Part shown: positions 1 through 8,988 of the stretch, piece by piece | How the letters are laid out: every line of letters begins with the position of its first letter | Numbering within the stretch: position 1 is the stretch's first letter | Assembly (NCBI GenBank): GCA_016707425.1 | Contig: JADJHU010000004.1 | Span: 115,255 to 179,254 of the forward strand | Length of the DNA stretch: 64,000 nt | DNA from: Gammaproteobacteria bacterium | GTDB lineage: Bacteria; Pseudomonadota; Gammaproteobacteria; Steroidobacterales; Steroidobacteraceae | Reading direction: 5' to 3' | Notes under the pieces: generated by a model | What the model saw: the letters and a program-made list of their open reading frames with translations, nothing else | Databases searched by the model: none | What the model was told of the DNA's origin: nothing | Program-made: the position numbers and the translations under genes

Positions 1-564
1 GATCGAGCAACTGATCCTGAGACACACGCGCGCCGGCGGCGTGTCGCACGCCTGAAGGGCGGCGATCCGTTTGTCTTCGGTCGAGGCGGTGAGGAACTGC
101 AGACGCTCGCGGCACACGGCATTCCCTGCACGGTGATACCCGGAATCACGGCCGCCCTCGGTGCCGCGGCCAGCGCCGGTATTCCTCTCACGCACCGGCA
201 GCTTGCCGGATCGGTGACCTTCGTGACAGGCCACTCCGCCGGCGGCGAGGAGCCCGACTGGAGCGCGCTCGCCCGTCCCGGACAGACCGTGGTGTTCTAT
301 ATGGGCATCGCCCAGCTCGCACACATCACCGGGCGGCTACGTGCGGCGGGAGCGCCCGCGTCGCGGCCCGTGGCGCTCATCGAGCGTGCGACGCTGCCCG
401 GCGAGCGCCAGCTCCACGGCACGCTCGCCGACATCGGCCCGCGCGCAAACGATGCCGCGATCACGCCACCGGCGCTGCTCATCGTCGGCGACGTGGCCGC
501 GCTCGCCGCGAGTGCCATTCCGCCTTCACGGTCGCTGGACGTCCGGCTGCGAAGCGTCGCCTGA
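1..564 (+). CDS. cobA: Uroporphyrinogen-III C-methyltransferase, C-terminal part (frameshifted, cut by window edge)
   Basis: SAM-dependent methyltransferase making precorrin-2 from uroporphyrinogen III, the branch point to siroheme and cobalamin. Seen directly: the family signature LKGGDPFVFGRGGEE at 52-96, then VIPGIT and an ending like the C-terminal domain of CobA/CysG. The gene start lies left of the window. The reading frame changes near position 30-45: the first bases read IEQLILRHTRAG in one frame and RRVARLKGG in the next, so one base is missing or two are extra in a GC-rich stretch. This may be a sequencing error. It is convergent with the next gene, 30 bp away. Identity is fairly sure; whether it stands alone or is the end of a cysG fusion cannot be seen. 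Confidence 0.85.
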   Translation, partial: DRATDPETHARRRRVARLKGGDPFVFGRGGEELQTLAAHGIPCTVIPGITAALGAAASAGIPLTHRQLAGSVTFVTGHSAGGEEPDWSALARPGQTVVFYMGIAQLAHITGRLRAAGAPASRPVALIERATLPGERQLHGTLADIGPRANDAAITPPALLIVGDVAALAASAIPPSRSLDVRLRSVA

Positions 565-594
565 GGATCAGCGCCGGCACCGCCCGCCTTCGTG

Positions 595-1593
595 TCATCG
601 CGTTGAGTCACTGTCCAGGGTCAACACCGCGGCACCGGCGAGCACACCGCATCGCAGCCGCTCGAGGGCGAGATTGGCCTCTTCGAGCCGGTGACGCTCG
701 ATGGTCGTACGCACGGGTATGCGCGGCGCGAGTGCGAGAAACTCGACGGCATCGCGACGCGTGAGATTGGCCACGGAGCGGATCTGCCGCTCGCCCCAGA
801 GCCAGGCGTAGGGAAAGGCCGGGATGTCGCTCATGTGGATGCCGCCACACACCACCGTGCCGCCCTTGCGCACGGCGCGCAGCGCCGCCGGGACGAGCGT
901 CCCCACCGGAGCGAAGATGATCGCTGCGTCGAGTTCCTGCGGCGGTCGCTCCTCGCTTGCTCCCGCCCAGCTCGCGCCCAGGGACTGCGCCAGATCCTGC
1001 GCGGGCCGGTCGCCCGGCCGCGTGAAGGCGAAGACCTCGCGACCCTGGTGGCGAGCCACCTGAATGAGGATGTGCGCCGCAGCACCAATGCCGTAGAGCC
1101 CCAGCCGCTCCGCAGGCCCCGCCATACGCAGCGCCCGATAGCCGATCAGCCCGGCACAGAGAAGCGGTGCCGCGTGCGCATCGTCGAGCTCCTGGGGCAG
1201 TTCGAAGCAGTAGCGCTGGTCGGCGAGCACGTAGTCCGCATAGCCGCCATCGATGTGGTAGCCCGTGAAGCGCGCCGCATCGCAGAGGTTCTCCTCACCG
1301 CGCACACAGAAGGAGCACGTCCCACAGGTGAATCCCAGCCACGGCACCCCGAGACGCGTACCGGATGCAAGCTCGACGCCTGGTCCGCAGGCATCCACGC
1401 GGCCGACGATCTCGTGGCCCGGTACGATGGGATGCCGGATCCCCGGGAGTTCGTCGTCGAGCAGGTGCAGGTCGGTGCGGCACACGGCACAGGCCGTGAC
1501 CCGCAGCCGGACCTGGCCCGCCGCAGGCCGCGGCAGTGGCCGATCCTCGAGTACGAGCGGACCGCCGGGGCGGCGCAGCACCATGGCGCGCAT
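595..1593 (-). CDS. Zinc-dependent alcohol dehydrogenase (MDR family)
   Basis: A 332-residue medium-chain zinc alcohol dehydrogenase, presumably NAD(P)-dependent and cytosolic. The catalytic zinc ligands are visible in CAVCRTDLH (Cys near 38) and GHEIVG (His near 60), and the structural-zinc cysteines in CGTCSFCVRGEENLC. The Rossmann part carries a GIGAAAH glycine stretch near residue 170, somewhat unlike the classical GxGxxG. The sequence resembles the AdhA/zinc-binding alcohol dehydrogenase group often found near formate dehydrogenase or CstA genes. The substrate is unknown. It lies downstream of ybdD-cstA on the same strand with almost no gap and could be co-transcribed. Confidence 0.85.
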   Translation of the reverse strand: MRAMVLRRPGGPLVLEDRPLPRPAAGQVRLRVTACAVCRTDLHLLDDELPGIRHPIVPGHEIVGRVDACGPGVELASGTRLGVPWLGFTCGTCSFCVRGEENLCDAARFTGYHIDGGYADYVLADQRYCFELPQELDDAHAAPLLCAGLIGYRALRMAGPAERLGLYGIGAAAHILIQVARHQGREVFAFTRPGDRPAQDLAQSLGASWAGASEERPPQELDAAIIFAPVGTLVPAALRAVRKGGTVVCGGIHMSDIPAFPYAWLWGERQIRSVANLTRRDAVEFLALAPRIPVRTTIERHRLEEANLALERLRCGVLAGAAVLTLDSDSTR

Positions 1594-1595
1594 GA

Positions 1596-1769
1596 TCAGC
1601 AGCAGCGCTGCGCGCCGCGAGCCCAGCGTCGCTCGATCTCACGGCGCCAGAAGGTCCGCCGGCACTCGACCGGCGCGCCAGGATGGTGGCGGTGGTGATG
1701 CGCCAGGTAGCGCTCGTAGGCGTCGTCGCCCGTCAGCTGTCGCAATCCCTGCCAAAGCGTGCGCAGCAT
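1596..1769 (-). CDS. YbdD/YjiX family small protein
   Basis: A 57-residue protein of the YbdD/YjiX (DUF466) family. It has the expected start MLRTLWQGLRQLTGDDAYERY, a His-rich middle (LAHHHRHHPG) and the conserved C-terminal Arg-Cys-Cys. I chose the ATG at 1767-1769 because the family begins exactly there, although the frame stays open upstream. It follows cstA by 43 bp on the same strand, the usual arrangement (cstA-ybdD, btsT-yjiX). The function is not established; it is thought to assist the transporter. Confidence 0.85.
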   Translation of the reverse strand: MLRTLWQGLRQLTGDDAYERYLAHHHRHHPGAPVECRRTFWRREIERRWARGAQRCC

Positions 1770-1812
1770 GCCGCCCGGGCGGCCCCACCCGCCAGTGCGA
1801 AGGCCGCCGGAT

Positions 1813-3873
1813 TCACGGCAACTGAGTGCGGACATAGGGACTCTCCGGATTGCGCGCTGACCGGGGAGCGCCAACCGCTTCCCGGCGCAGGCATCGGTAT
1901 AGCGTATCAATGACCACCACCCAGACCAGAACCAGGAAGAAAGCGGTCATCCACCCATCCAGCTGCTGGTTGAAGATGAGCTGGGGTGCGATGGCCGCCC
2001 GCTCGGGCGGCAGCGCACCGGCGGCGAGCTTCGCCGTCAGTTCACGCGCGGCCGCGAAGAAGCCCACGCCGGGGTCAGCAGCGAAGAGCTTCTGCAGAGA
2101 GGCGCTGGTCGTGACCACGACCAGCCATGCGAGCGGCAGGGCGCTCACCCATGCGTAACGCGCGCGCGACGAGCGCACCAGGATCACGGTCACGACGGCG
2201 AGTGCAATCGCGGCGAGCAGCTGGTTGGCGATTCCGAAGAGCGGCCAGAGGATGTTGATGCCCCCATTCGGATCGATGACCCCGATGTAGAGGAAGTAAC
2301 CCCATCCCCCCACGACGAGCAGGCTCGAGAGTACCACCGATGGATACCACGAGGTCCGCCCCAGCGGTGTCCAGAATGCGCCGAGCATGTCCTGCATGAT
2401 GAAACGCCCGACGCGAGTGCCGGCATCGAGTGTGGTCAGGATGAAGACCGCCTCGAACATGATGGCGAAGTGATACCACGTCGCGAGCAGCCCGTGTCCG
2501 AAGGCCGAACCGAAGATGCTCGCCATACCGACGGCGAGCGATGGCGCACCGCCGGTGCGCCCAAAGAGGCTGACTTCGCCGACACTCTCCGCGAGCGCCC
2601 GCATCTGCGCGGCGGTCACCGGAAAGCCCCAGGATGTGATGGTGGCAGTGGCCGCGGTCGGGTCGGCGCCAACCACGCCCGCCGCCGTGTTGATGGCAAA
2701 GTAGACTCCGGGATCGAGCACCGAGGCTGCCACGAGGGCGAGCACGCCGACGAAGGACTCGGCCGCCATGGCGCCGTAGCCGATGAGCCGTATATCGCTC
2801 TCCCGCGCAAGGAGCTTCGGTGTCGTGCCCGAGGCCACGAGCGCGTGAAAACCGGAGATCGCCCCGCAGGCCAGCGTGATGAAGAGAAAGGGGAACAGGT
2901 CGCCGCTGAAGATGGGTCCCGTCCCGTCCACGAAGCGCGTGAGCGGCGGCATCTTCACCTCCGGCGAGATCAGCACGATCGCAGTCGCCAGCATCAGCAC
3001 GACGCCGAGCTTCACGAAGGTCGAGAGGTAGTCGCGCGGCGCGAGCAGCAGCCACACCGGCAGGATCGCAGCCACGAACCCATAGGCAATCACGAAACCC
3101 GCGAGTGCGCGGCCGTCCCAGTCGAAGGCCGCGTACAGCGTGGGCCACGAGCCGAGCAGCCCACCCCCGAGCACGCCGAGCAGCAGCAGTGCCACGCCCA
3201 GGGCGGTCCCCTCCAGGACGCGGCCCGGGCGGATGCGGCGCAGATACACACCGACCACGAGCGCGATCGGTACCGTCGAAAACACGGTGAAGGTCGACCA
3301 GGGACTGTGAGCCATGGCCTTCACCACGACGAGGCCCAGCACACCGATCAGGATCAGGATGATGAGCAGCGTGGCGAGCATCGCGGCTGTACCGCCGGCA
3401 CGCCCGAGCTCATCGCGCGCCATCTGTCCGAGGCTGCGTCCGTCGCGTCGCGTCGAGCAGAAGAGCACCAGCATGTCCTGCACGCAGCCGCCCAGGACTG
3501 CACCGGCCAGGAGCCACAGCGTGCCCGGCAGATAGCCGAACTGCGCCGCGAGCGTGGGGCCGATCAGCGGTCCGGCGCCGGCGATGGCTGCGAAATGGTG
3601 GCCGAAGACGATCCAGCGGCTGGTCGGGACGAAGTCGCGGCCGTTTTCAAGCCGCTCGGCCGGAGTCGCGCGGCTCGCATCGAGCGACAGCACGCGCGCT
3701 GCGATCCACCCCCCGTAGAACCGGTAGGCGACGAGATAGACGCAGACCGCAGCGACGACGAACCACGCGGCATTGATCGACTCACCCCGGTTGAGGGCAA
3801 TGCCGCCGAGCGCCGAGGCGCCGAGGAGCGAGATCGCGGTCCAGAGAGCGATGGCGGGCAATCGTTGGGGCAC
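1813..3873 (-). CDS. cstA: Carbon starvation protein A, pyruvate/peptide transporter family
   Basis: A 686-residue polytopic inner-membrane protein of the CstA/BtsT family, whose studied members take up pyruvate or peptides when carbon is scarce. Seen: many hydrophobic segments from end to end and conserved family stretches such as GPLIGPTLAAQFGYLPG near residue 100 and ISGFHALVASGTTPK in the middle. Length matches the family. It is followed by ybdD, forming the standard pair. The long antisense open frames opposite it are shadows. No sensor-kinase pair (BtsS/BtsR type) is nearby, so regulation is unknown. Confidence 0.93.
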   Translation of the reverse strand: MPQRLPAIALWTAISLLGASALGGIALNRGESINAAWFVVAAVCVYLVAYRFYGGWIAARVLSLDASRATPAERLENGRDFVPTSRWIVFGHHFAAIAGAGPLIGPTLAAQFGYLPGTLWLLAGAVLGGCVQDMLVLFCSTRRDGRSLGQMARDELGRAGGTAAMLATLLIILILIGVLGLVVVKAMAHSPWSTFTVFSTVPIALVVGVYLRRIRPGRVLEGTALGVALLLLGVLGGGLLGSWPTLYAAFDWDGRALAGFVIAYGFVAAILPVWLLLAPRDYLSTFVKLGVVLMLATAIVLISPEVKMPPLTRFVDGTGPIFSGDLFPFLFITLACGAISGFHALVASGTTPKLLARESDIRLIGYGAMAAESFVGVLALVAASVLDPGVYFAINTAAGVVGADPTAATATITSWGFPVTAAQMRALAESVGEVSLFGRTGGAPSLAVGMASIFGSAFGHGLLATWYHFAIMFEAVFILTTLDAGTRVGRFIMQDMLGAFWTPLGRTSWYPSVVLSSLLVVGGWGYFLYIGVIDPNGGINILWPLFGIANQLLAAIALAVVTVILVRSSRARYAWVSALPLAWLVVVTTSASLQKLFAADPGVGFFAAARELTAKLAAGALPPERAAIAPQLIFNQQLDGWMTAFFLVLVWVVVIDTLYRCLRREAVGAPRSARNPESPYVRTQLP

Positions 3874-3917
3874 CCACAGATTCTAGCGGGGCCGGTCGCC
3901 ACCGTGCTCGCCTTCGC

Positions 3918-4133
3918 TCAGTCCGACGCGAGCCGAGACAGCGCCTCGCGTGCGAGTGCACTCAGACCCGCTCCGCCACGACCGAGATGCGCTAGGATCT
4001 CGCGCCGCATCCTCGGATCCCAGAAGCGCCGCAGGTGCGCAGCCACCGCCCGGGCCCCCGCCGCACGATCCGTTTCGCACTCGAAGAAGGTGGCGATGTC
4101 GTTGGCCATTGCCACCAGGCGTTCGATTCTCAT
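3918..4133 (-). CDS. fdsD: Formate dehydrogenase delta subunit
   Basis: A 71-residue protein resembling FdsD, the small accessory subunit of soluble NAD-dependent formate dehydrogenases. Typical are the start MRIERLVAMANDIATFFE and the central LRRFWDPRMRREILAH. It is the last gene of the formate dehydrogenase operon and overlaps the end of fdsA by 4 bp (ATGA), which fixes the start. FdsD is thought to help assembly or stability of the complex rather than catalysis. Confidence 0.88.
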   Translation of the reverse strand: MRIERLVAMANDIATFFECETDRAAGARAVAAHLRRFWDPRMRREILAHLGRGGAGLSALAREALSRLASD

Positions 4134-6958
4134 GCGTGAACGGGGTTCCCGCGGCCCGGATCATGCCCGCCCGCCGTGCCCGCGACCCTTGTGACCTGCA
4201 CAGCGGTGACCTTGTACTCAGGGCAGTTGGTCGCCCAGTCGGAATTCTCCGTCGTCACGACATTGGTGGCCGATTCAGGGAAGTGGAACGTGGTGTAAAC
4301 GACCCCCGGTGCGACGCGCTCGGTGACCGTCGCCCGCAACCGCGTTTCGCCCGTCCGGCTGGCCAGGTGCACCCAGTCGCCCTCGCCGACACCCCGGTCC
4401 TCGGCATCATGCGGGTGGATCTCGAGCAGATCCTCGTCGTACCAGAGCAGATTCGCGGTGCGACGGGTCTGGGTGCCCACGTTGTACTGCGTGAGCACCC
4501 GGCCGGTCGTGAGCAGGAGCGGATAGCGCGCGCTGCTGCGCTCGTTCGTCGCCACGAAGCGTGTGACGCCGAAGCGGCCCCTGCCCCGTACCGGGTGCCC
4601 GACATGCAGCGTGGGCGTGCCCTCGGGAGCGCCCTCGTCGCAGGGCCACTGGAGGCTTCCGAGGCGCTCGAGCTTGTCGTAACTCACGCCGCGGAACGTC
4701 GGGGTCAGTCGCGCGATCTCGGCCATGATCTCCGAAGGGTGGGCATAGCGCATCGGATGGCCGAGGGCGTTCGCGAGGCGCACCGTCACCTCCCAGTCCG
4801 CCAGTCCCGCGAGCGGCTCGATCACCTTGCGCACCCGCGAGATGCGCCGCTCGGCATTCGTGAATGTGCCGTCCTTCTCGAGGAAGGATGATCCAGGCAG
4901 GAAGACGTGCGCGTACCTCGAGGTTTCGTTGAGGAAGAGATCCTGCACGATCACGCAGTCCATCGCCTGGAGCGCAGCGGCCACGTGCCGGGCGTTCGGG
5001 TCCGACTGCGCGAGATCCTCGCCCTGCACGTAGAGACCCCGGAAGGAACCGTCGAGGGCGGCCTCGAACATGTTCGGGATGCGCAGTCCCGGCTCGGGGT
5101 CGAGCACGACCTGCCAGTCCGACTCGAAGATCGCCCGCACTGCGGGATCCGAGACATGACGATAGCCGCTCAGCTCGTGGGGGAAGGACCCCATGTCGCA
5201 TGCGCCCTGCACGTTGTTCTGGCCACGCAGCGGGCACACACCCACGCCCTCGCGCCCGAGATTGCCCGTTGCCATGGCGAGATTTGCGATGGCCATGACG
5301 GTCGTGCTGCCCTGGCTGTGCTCGGTAACGCCGAGGCCATAGCAGATCGTGCCGTTCGGCCCCGCCGCATAGAGCCGCGCGGCAGCACGCACTTCGGCGG
5401 CCGGCACGGCCGTCAGCCCGGCCGTCGCCTCGGGGGACTGAGCGGGCTGCGACACGAAGTCACGCCAGCGGACATAGGAGTCTTCCTCGCAGTGAGCGGC
5501 CACATAGGCCTCGTCCGTGAGTCCCTCCGTGACGATCACGTGTGCGAGGGCGTTCATTAGCGCGACATTCGTGCCTGGCCGCAGCCGCAGGTGCCACGCC
5601 GCACGGAGGTGCGGCGCGTGCACAAGCTCGATCGTCCGCGGATCGATGACGATGAGCCGCGCGCCCCCGCGGATGCGGCGCTTGAGCTGCGCAGCGAACA
5701 CCGGATGAGCCTCGGTCGGGTTCGCACCGATCACCATGATCACATCTGCCTGCATCACCGAGTCGAAGGTCTGCGTACCTGCAGACTCGCCGAGCGTCTG
5801 CTTGAGTCCATAGCCGCTGGGCGAGTGGCAGACGCGCGCACAGGTGTCGACGTTGTTGTTGCCGAGGGCGGCGCGCACGAGCTTCTGCACGAGGAAGGTT
5901 TCCTCGTTCGTGCAGCGTGAGGAGGTGATGCCGCCGACGGCGCCGCGGCCGTGGCAGGCCTGGATGCGCTGCAGCGCCTCTGCCGCATGCGCGATCGCCT
6001 CGTCCCAGCTCACCTCCCGCCAGGGCTCACCGGTGTGCTTCCGCAGCATCGGTCTCGTGACGCGCTCGGGATGTGTCGCATACCCCCATGCGAAGCGTCC
6101 CTTCACACAGGCATGACCGTGATTCGCCTGCCCCGTCCGGTCCGGCACCATGCGCATGAGTTCCCCGTGCCCCGCTTCGGCCACCAGGGAGCAGCCGACG
6201 CCACAGTAGGCGCAGGTGGTGGTCACCGAGCGCTCGGGAGGCGCGCAAGCCTGGAGTGTCTTCTCGTGCAGCGCCGCCGTCGGGCAGGACTCGACGCAGG
6301 CGCCGCAGGAGACGCACTCCGAAAGCAGGAAGGGCTCAGACTGACCCGCCGCCACCCGCGAGGAGAAACCCCGGTCTTCGATGGTGAGCGCGAAGGTTCC
6401 CTGCACTTCTTCACAGGCGCGCACACAGCGCGAGCAGACGATGCAAAGATCAGGATCGAAGCTGAAGTAAGGATTGCTCACATCCCGTCCGCCCCCCCGA
6501 CGGCTCGCTCCACCGGCGTAGCGCGAGTGGGTGATGCCGTGGGCGGCTGCCTGGGTCTGCAGCTCGCAGTGTCCGTTCGCAGGACAGGGCTCACAGGCCA
6601 GGGGATGGTCCGAGACATAGAGCTCGAGCACGCTGCGGCGCAGCTGCATGAGCGCCGCACTGTGCGTGCGGACGCGCATGCCGTCTGCAACCCCGGTGGT
6701 GCAGGAGGCCGGATAGCCCTTGTGTCCCTCGATCTCCACCAGGCACAGGCGACAGGATCCGAAGGACTTCAGCGTGTCGGTTGCACAGAGGTTCGGGACG
6801 CTCACGCCGGCGAGCGCTGCGGCCCGCATGACCGAGGTGCCGGAAGGGACTTCGACAGACGTGCCATCGATGGACAGCCTGATCGCGGGTGCTGCGGGTG
6901 CTGCGGGTGCTGCGGGTGCTGCGGGGGTGCCCAGATCGTGGTAGCCGACGGCGTGCAT
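4130..6958 (-). CDS. fdsA: NAD-dependent formate dehydrogenase, catalytic alpha subunit
   Basis: A 942-residue Mo/W-bisPGD subunit that oxidises formate to CO2 in the cytosol. Domains in order: N-terminal 2Fe-2S (Cys58, 69, 72, 86); the NuoG-like His/Cys site HPLACEPCPANGHC (118-131); two 4Fe-4S ferredoxin motifs (CIVCSRCVRAC, CVSCGACVESC); the proximal 4Fe-4S cluster (Cys249, 252, 256, 284); then the catalytic domain with ARVCHSP, where Cys377 is the Mo-ligand position followed by His378. It is a cysteine enzyme, not a selenoprotein. An Ala/Pro run near residues 13-25 comes from a 9-bp tandem repeat. Operon order fdhD-fdsG-fdsB-fdsA-fdsD matches Cupriavidus and Rhodobacter systems. Confidence 0.95.
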   Translation of the reverse strand: MHAVGYHDLGTPAAPAAPAAPAAPAIRLSIDGTSVEVPSGTSVMRAAALAGVSVPNLCATDTLKSFGSCRLCLVEIEGHKGYPASCTTGVADGMRVRTHSAALMQLRRSVLELYVSDHPLACEPCPANGHCELQTQAAAHGITHSRYAGGASRRGGGRDVSNPYFSFDPDLCIVCSRCVRACEEVQGTFALTIEDRGFSSRVAAGQSEPFLLSECVSCGACVESCPTAALHEKTLQACAPPERSVTTTCAYCGVGCSLVAEAGHGELMRMVPDRTGQANHGHACVKGRFAWGYATHPERVTRPMLRKHTGEPWREVSWDEAIAHAAEALQRIQACHGRGAVGGITSSRCTNEETFLVQKLVRAALGNNNVDTCARVCHSPSGYGLKQTLGESAGTQTFDSVMQADVIMVIGANPTEAHPVFAAQLKRRIRGGARLIVIDPRTIELVHAPHLRAAWHLRLRPGTNVALMNALAHVIVTEGLTDEAYVAAHCEEDSYVRWRDFVSQPAQSPEATAGLTAVPAAEVRAAARLYAAGPNGTICYGLGVTEHSQGSTTVMAIANLAMATGNLGREGVGVCPLRGQNNVQGACDMGSFPHELSGYRHVSDPAVRAIFESDWQVVLDPEPGLRIPNMFEAALDGSFRGLYVQGEDLAQSDPNARHVAAALQAMDCVIVQDLFLNETSRYAHVFLPGSSFLEKDGTFTNAERRISRVRKVIEPLAGLADWEVTVRLANALGHPMRYAHPSEIMAEIARLTPTFRGVSYDKLERLGSLQWPCDEGAPEGTPTLHVGHPVRGRGRFGVTRFVATNERSSARYPLLLTTGRVLTQYNVGTQTRRTANLLWYDEDLLEIHPHDAEDRGVGEGDWVHLASRTGETRLRATVTERVAPGVVYTTFHFPESATNVVTTENSDWATNCPEYKVTAVQVTRVAGTAGGHDPGRGNPVHA
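6891..6926 (-). repeat. 9-bp tandem repeat at the 5' end of fdsA
   Basis: Four consecutive units of gctgcgggt on the plus strand, the last with one change. Read on the minus strand they encode a Pro-Ala-Ala run near residues 14-25 of FdsA, just before the 2Fe-2S domain. Because the unit is 9 bp, copy-number changes would keep the frame. Confidence 0.85.
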
Positions 6959-6970
6959 GGCGGTCTCCCC

Positions 6971-8509
6971 TCAGCGCGTGCCCCGGAAATCCCCGGGGAA
7001 ATGACGCAGGGCGCTGCGCACAGGAAAGGGCGTCATGCCCCCGAGCCCACACAGGGATCCGTGTTCCAGCGTGTCACAGAGCTCGGCGAGGAGCGCGAGG
7101 TCGCGCTCACGATCGAACCCGCGCCTGATGCGCTCGACCAGCTCCTCACCCCTCACCGAGCCGATGCGACAGGGCGCGCACTTGCCGCAGGATTCGTGTG
7201 CGCAGAAGCGCAGCGTCTCGCGCACTCTCTCGACCATGTCCACCGTATCGTCGAACGCGACCACGCCGCCGTGCCCGAGCACTGCGCCCATTGCCGCGAG
7301 AGTCTCGTAGTCCAGCGGCGTATCGAACTGCGAGGCAGGCAGGAAAGCCCCGAGCGGGCCGCCGATCTGCACGGCGCGGATGGGGCGTGCGGTGGCGGAA
7401 CCGCCGCCGTAGTCCTCGAGCAGCTCGCGCACCGTGAGATCGAAGGCACGCTCGATCAGCCCGGGCCGCCGCACGTTGCCACCGAGCTGTATGGGCAGTG
7501 TCCCATGCGAGCCTGCGCGCCCGTATCCCCGGTAGAACTCTGCGCCCCGCGCGAGGACCACCGGCACGGTGGCGAGCGTCACGACGTTATTCACCACGGT
7601 CGGCGCACCAAAGAGGCCCTTCACGGCGGGCAGGGGTGGGCGCACCTGCACCTCCCCTCGCCGGCCCTCGAGACTCTCGAGCATCGAGGTCTCCTCTCCG
7701 CAGACGTAGGCCCCTGCGCCGACGCGGACATCGATGTCGAAGTCCCGGCCGCTGCCCAGCAGGTCTGACCCGAGTCTGCCGGCGCGCCGGAGCACCTCGA
7801 TGGCCGCCCCGAGACTCCGGCGTGCGTGGGGATATTCCGCACGCAGGTACACGTAACCGCGTGAGGCGCCGACGGTCACCCCGGCAATCGTCATGCCTTC
7901 GATGAGTGCAAAGGGATCGCCTTCCATGAGCATGCGATCGGCAAAGGTCCCCGAGTCCCCCTCGTCCGCGTTGCAGACAACATACTTCACCGCCGCCGCC
8001 TGCTCGCGCGCCGTGTGCCACTTGACCCCGGCCGGGAAGGCCGCGCCGCCGCGCCCACGAAGCCCCGAGGCCGTGAGCTCCCGCACGGTGGCCTCCGGTC
8101 CAAGCTCCAGCGCCCGGTGAAGACCCGCGTACCCGCCCTGCCTCACATAGCTCTCGAGGCTCAGCGGATCCTCGCGGCCCACCCGCCCGAAGGTGAGACG
8201 CTGCTGGCTCGCGAGCCAGGGATGCCCCTCGATCGCGCCGAGATGGAGCGCGTGAGGTGCACCCTGCAGGAATCCGGCACGGAAAAGACCGGGCACGTCG
8301 ACCGCCCGCACCGGGCCGTAGGCGATGCGTCCGCGTCCCGCGTCTACCTCCACGAGCGGCTCGAGCCAGTACAGGCCTCGCGAGCCGTTGCGCACGATGT
8401 GCAGCGGCAGGCGCTCGCGGCGTGCCTGGCGCTCGATGGCCGTGACCACATCGTCGGCGCCGAGGGAGAGTGCTCCGGCATCACGCGGCACGTAGACCCG
8501 GGGCGTCAC
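6971..8509 (-). CDS. fdsB: NAD-dependent formate dehydrogenase, beta (diaphorase) subunit
   Basis: A 512-residue NuoF-like flavoprotein that passes electrons from FdsA to NAD+. Seen: the thioredoxin-like N-terminus (RVYVPRDAGALSLGADDV), the NADH/FMN-binding region with GLRGRGGAAFPAGVKW and NADEGDSGTFADRMLMEGDP, and the 4Fe-4S motif ESCGKCAPCRIGS near the C-terminus. I chose the GTG at 8507-8509 because it overlaps the fdsG stop by 4 bp (GTGA) and the protein then begins like other FdsB. A 12-bp gap separates it from fdsA. Confidence 0.94.
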   Translation of the reverse strand: MTPRVYVPRDAGALSLGADDVVTAIERQARRERLPLHIVRNGSRGLYWLEPLVEVDAGRGRIAYGPVRAVDVPGLFRAGFLQGAPHALHLGAIEGHPWLASQQRLTFGRVGREDPLSLESYVRQGGYAGLHRALELGPEATVRELTASGLRGRGGAAFPAGVKWHTAREQAAAVKYVVCNADEGDSGTFADRMLMEGDPFALIEGMTIAGVTVGASRGYVYLRAEYPHARRSLGAAIEVLRRAGRLGSDLLGSGRDFDIDVRVGAGAYVCGEETSMLESLEGRRGEVQVRPPLPAVKGLFGAPTVVNNVVTLATVPVVLARGAEFYRGYGRAGSHGTLPIQLGGNVRRPGLIERAFDLTVRELLEDYGGGSATARPIRAVQIGGPLGAFLPASQFDTPLDYETLAAMGAVLGHGGVVAFDDTVDMVERVRETLRFCAHESCGKCAPCRIGSVRGEELVERIRRGFDRERDLALLAELCDTLEHGSLCGLGGMTPFPVRSALRHFPGDFRGTR

Positions 8510-8988
8510 TGCCCGGCCCCCCAGGACTCGAGCAGTGCATCGAGATCCTCCCTCGTGACGCGCCCGCGCAGCTCGCCGTCGAGCATCACGGCCGGTGCGC
8601 AGGCACAATTGCCGAGGCAGTACACGGGCTCCAGGGAGATCGCGCCGTCGGCGGTGGTCTGGCCGCAGTCGATGCCGAGCGTCGCCAGGGCATGTGCCTC
8701 AAGCGCCCGAGCGCCCATCGACTGGCAGGCCTCGCCGCGACAGACGCGCAACACATGACGGCCGGGAGGCGTGCTGCGGAACCAGCGGTAGAAGCTCACG
8801 ACCCCATGCACCTCCGCGCGCGAGAGGTTCAGCTCACGTGCGATGAGCGGCACGGCCTCGCCGGGGACGAAGCCGAGGGCGTCCTGCACGCCGTGGAGCA
8901 CCTCGAGCAGCGGTCCCGGCTGGTCCCTCAGGCGGGCCGTGATGGCGAGAACGAGCGCCTGGAGCTCCTGGGGCCTGTGGGTGCTCAT
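8506..8988 (-). CDS. fdsG: NAD-dependent formate dehydrogenase, gamma subunit
   Basis: A 160-residue NuoE-like thioredoxin-fold subunit carrying one 2Fe-2S cluster. The four ligands are visible as CRGEACQS and, about 35 residues on, CLGNCAC. The start at MSTHRPQEL overlaps the fdhD stop by 1 bp (TGATG). Together with FdsB it forms the NADH-producing module. Confidence 0.93.
   Translation of the reverse strand: MSTHRPQELQALVLAITARLRDQPGPLLEVLHGVQDALGFVPGEAVPLIARELNLSRAEVHGVVSFYRWFRSTPPGRHVLRVCRGEACQSMGARALEAHALATLGIDCGQTTADGAISLEPVYCLGNCACAPAVMLDGELRGRVTREDLDALLESWGAGQ

Noticed and set aside
2470..4194. 574-codon open frame on the plus strand
   Set aside because: Lies opposite cstA and fdsD; composition is a mirror of GC-rich coding sequence with no recognisable domain.
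6891..6926. CRISPR-like repeats
   Set aside because: The only tandem repeat is a 9-bp unit inside fdsA without spacers.
5951..7768. 605-codon open frame on the plus strand
   Set aside because: Antisense to fdsA and fdsB; spans their boundary, no family resemblance.
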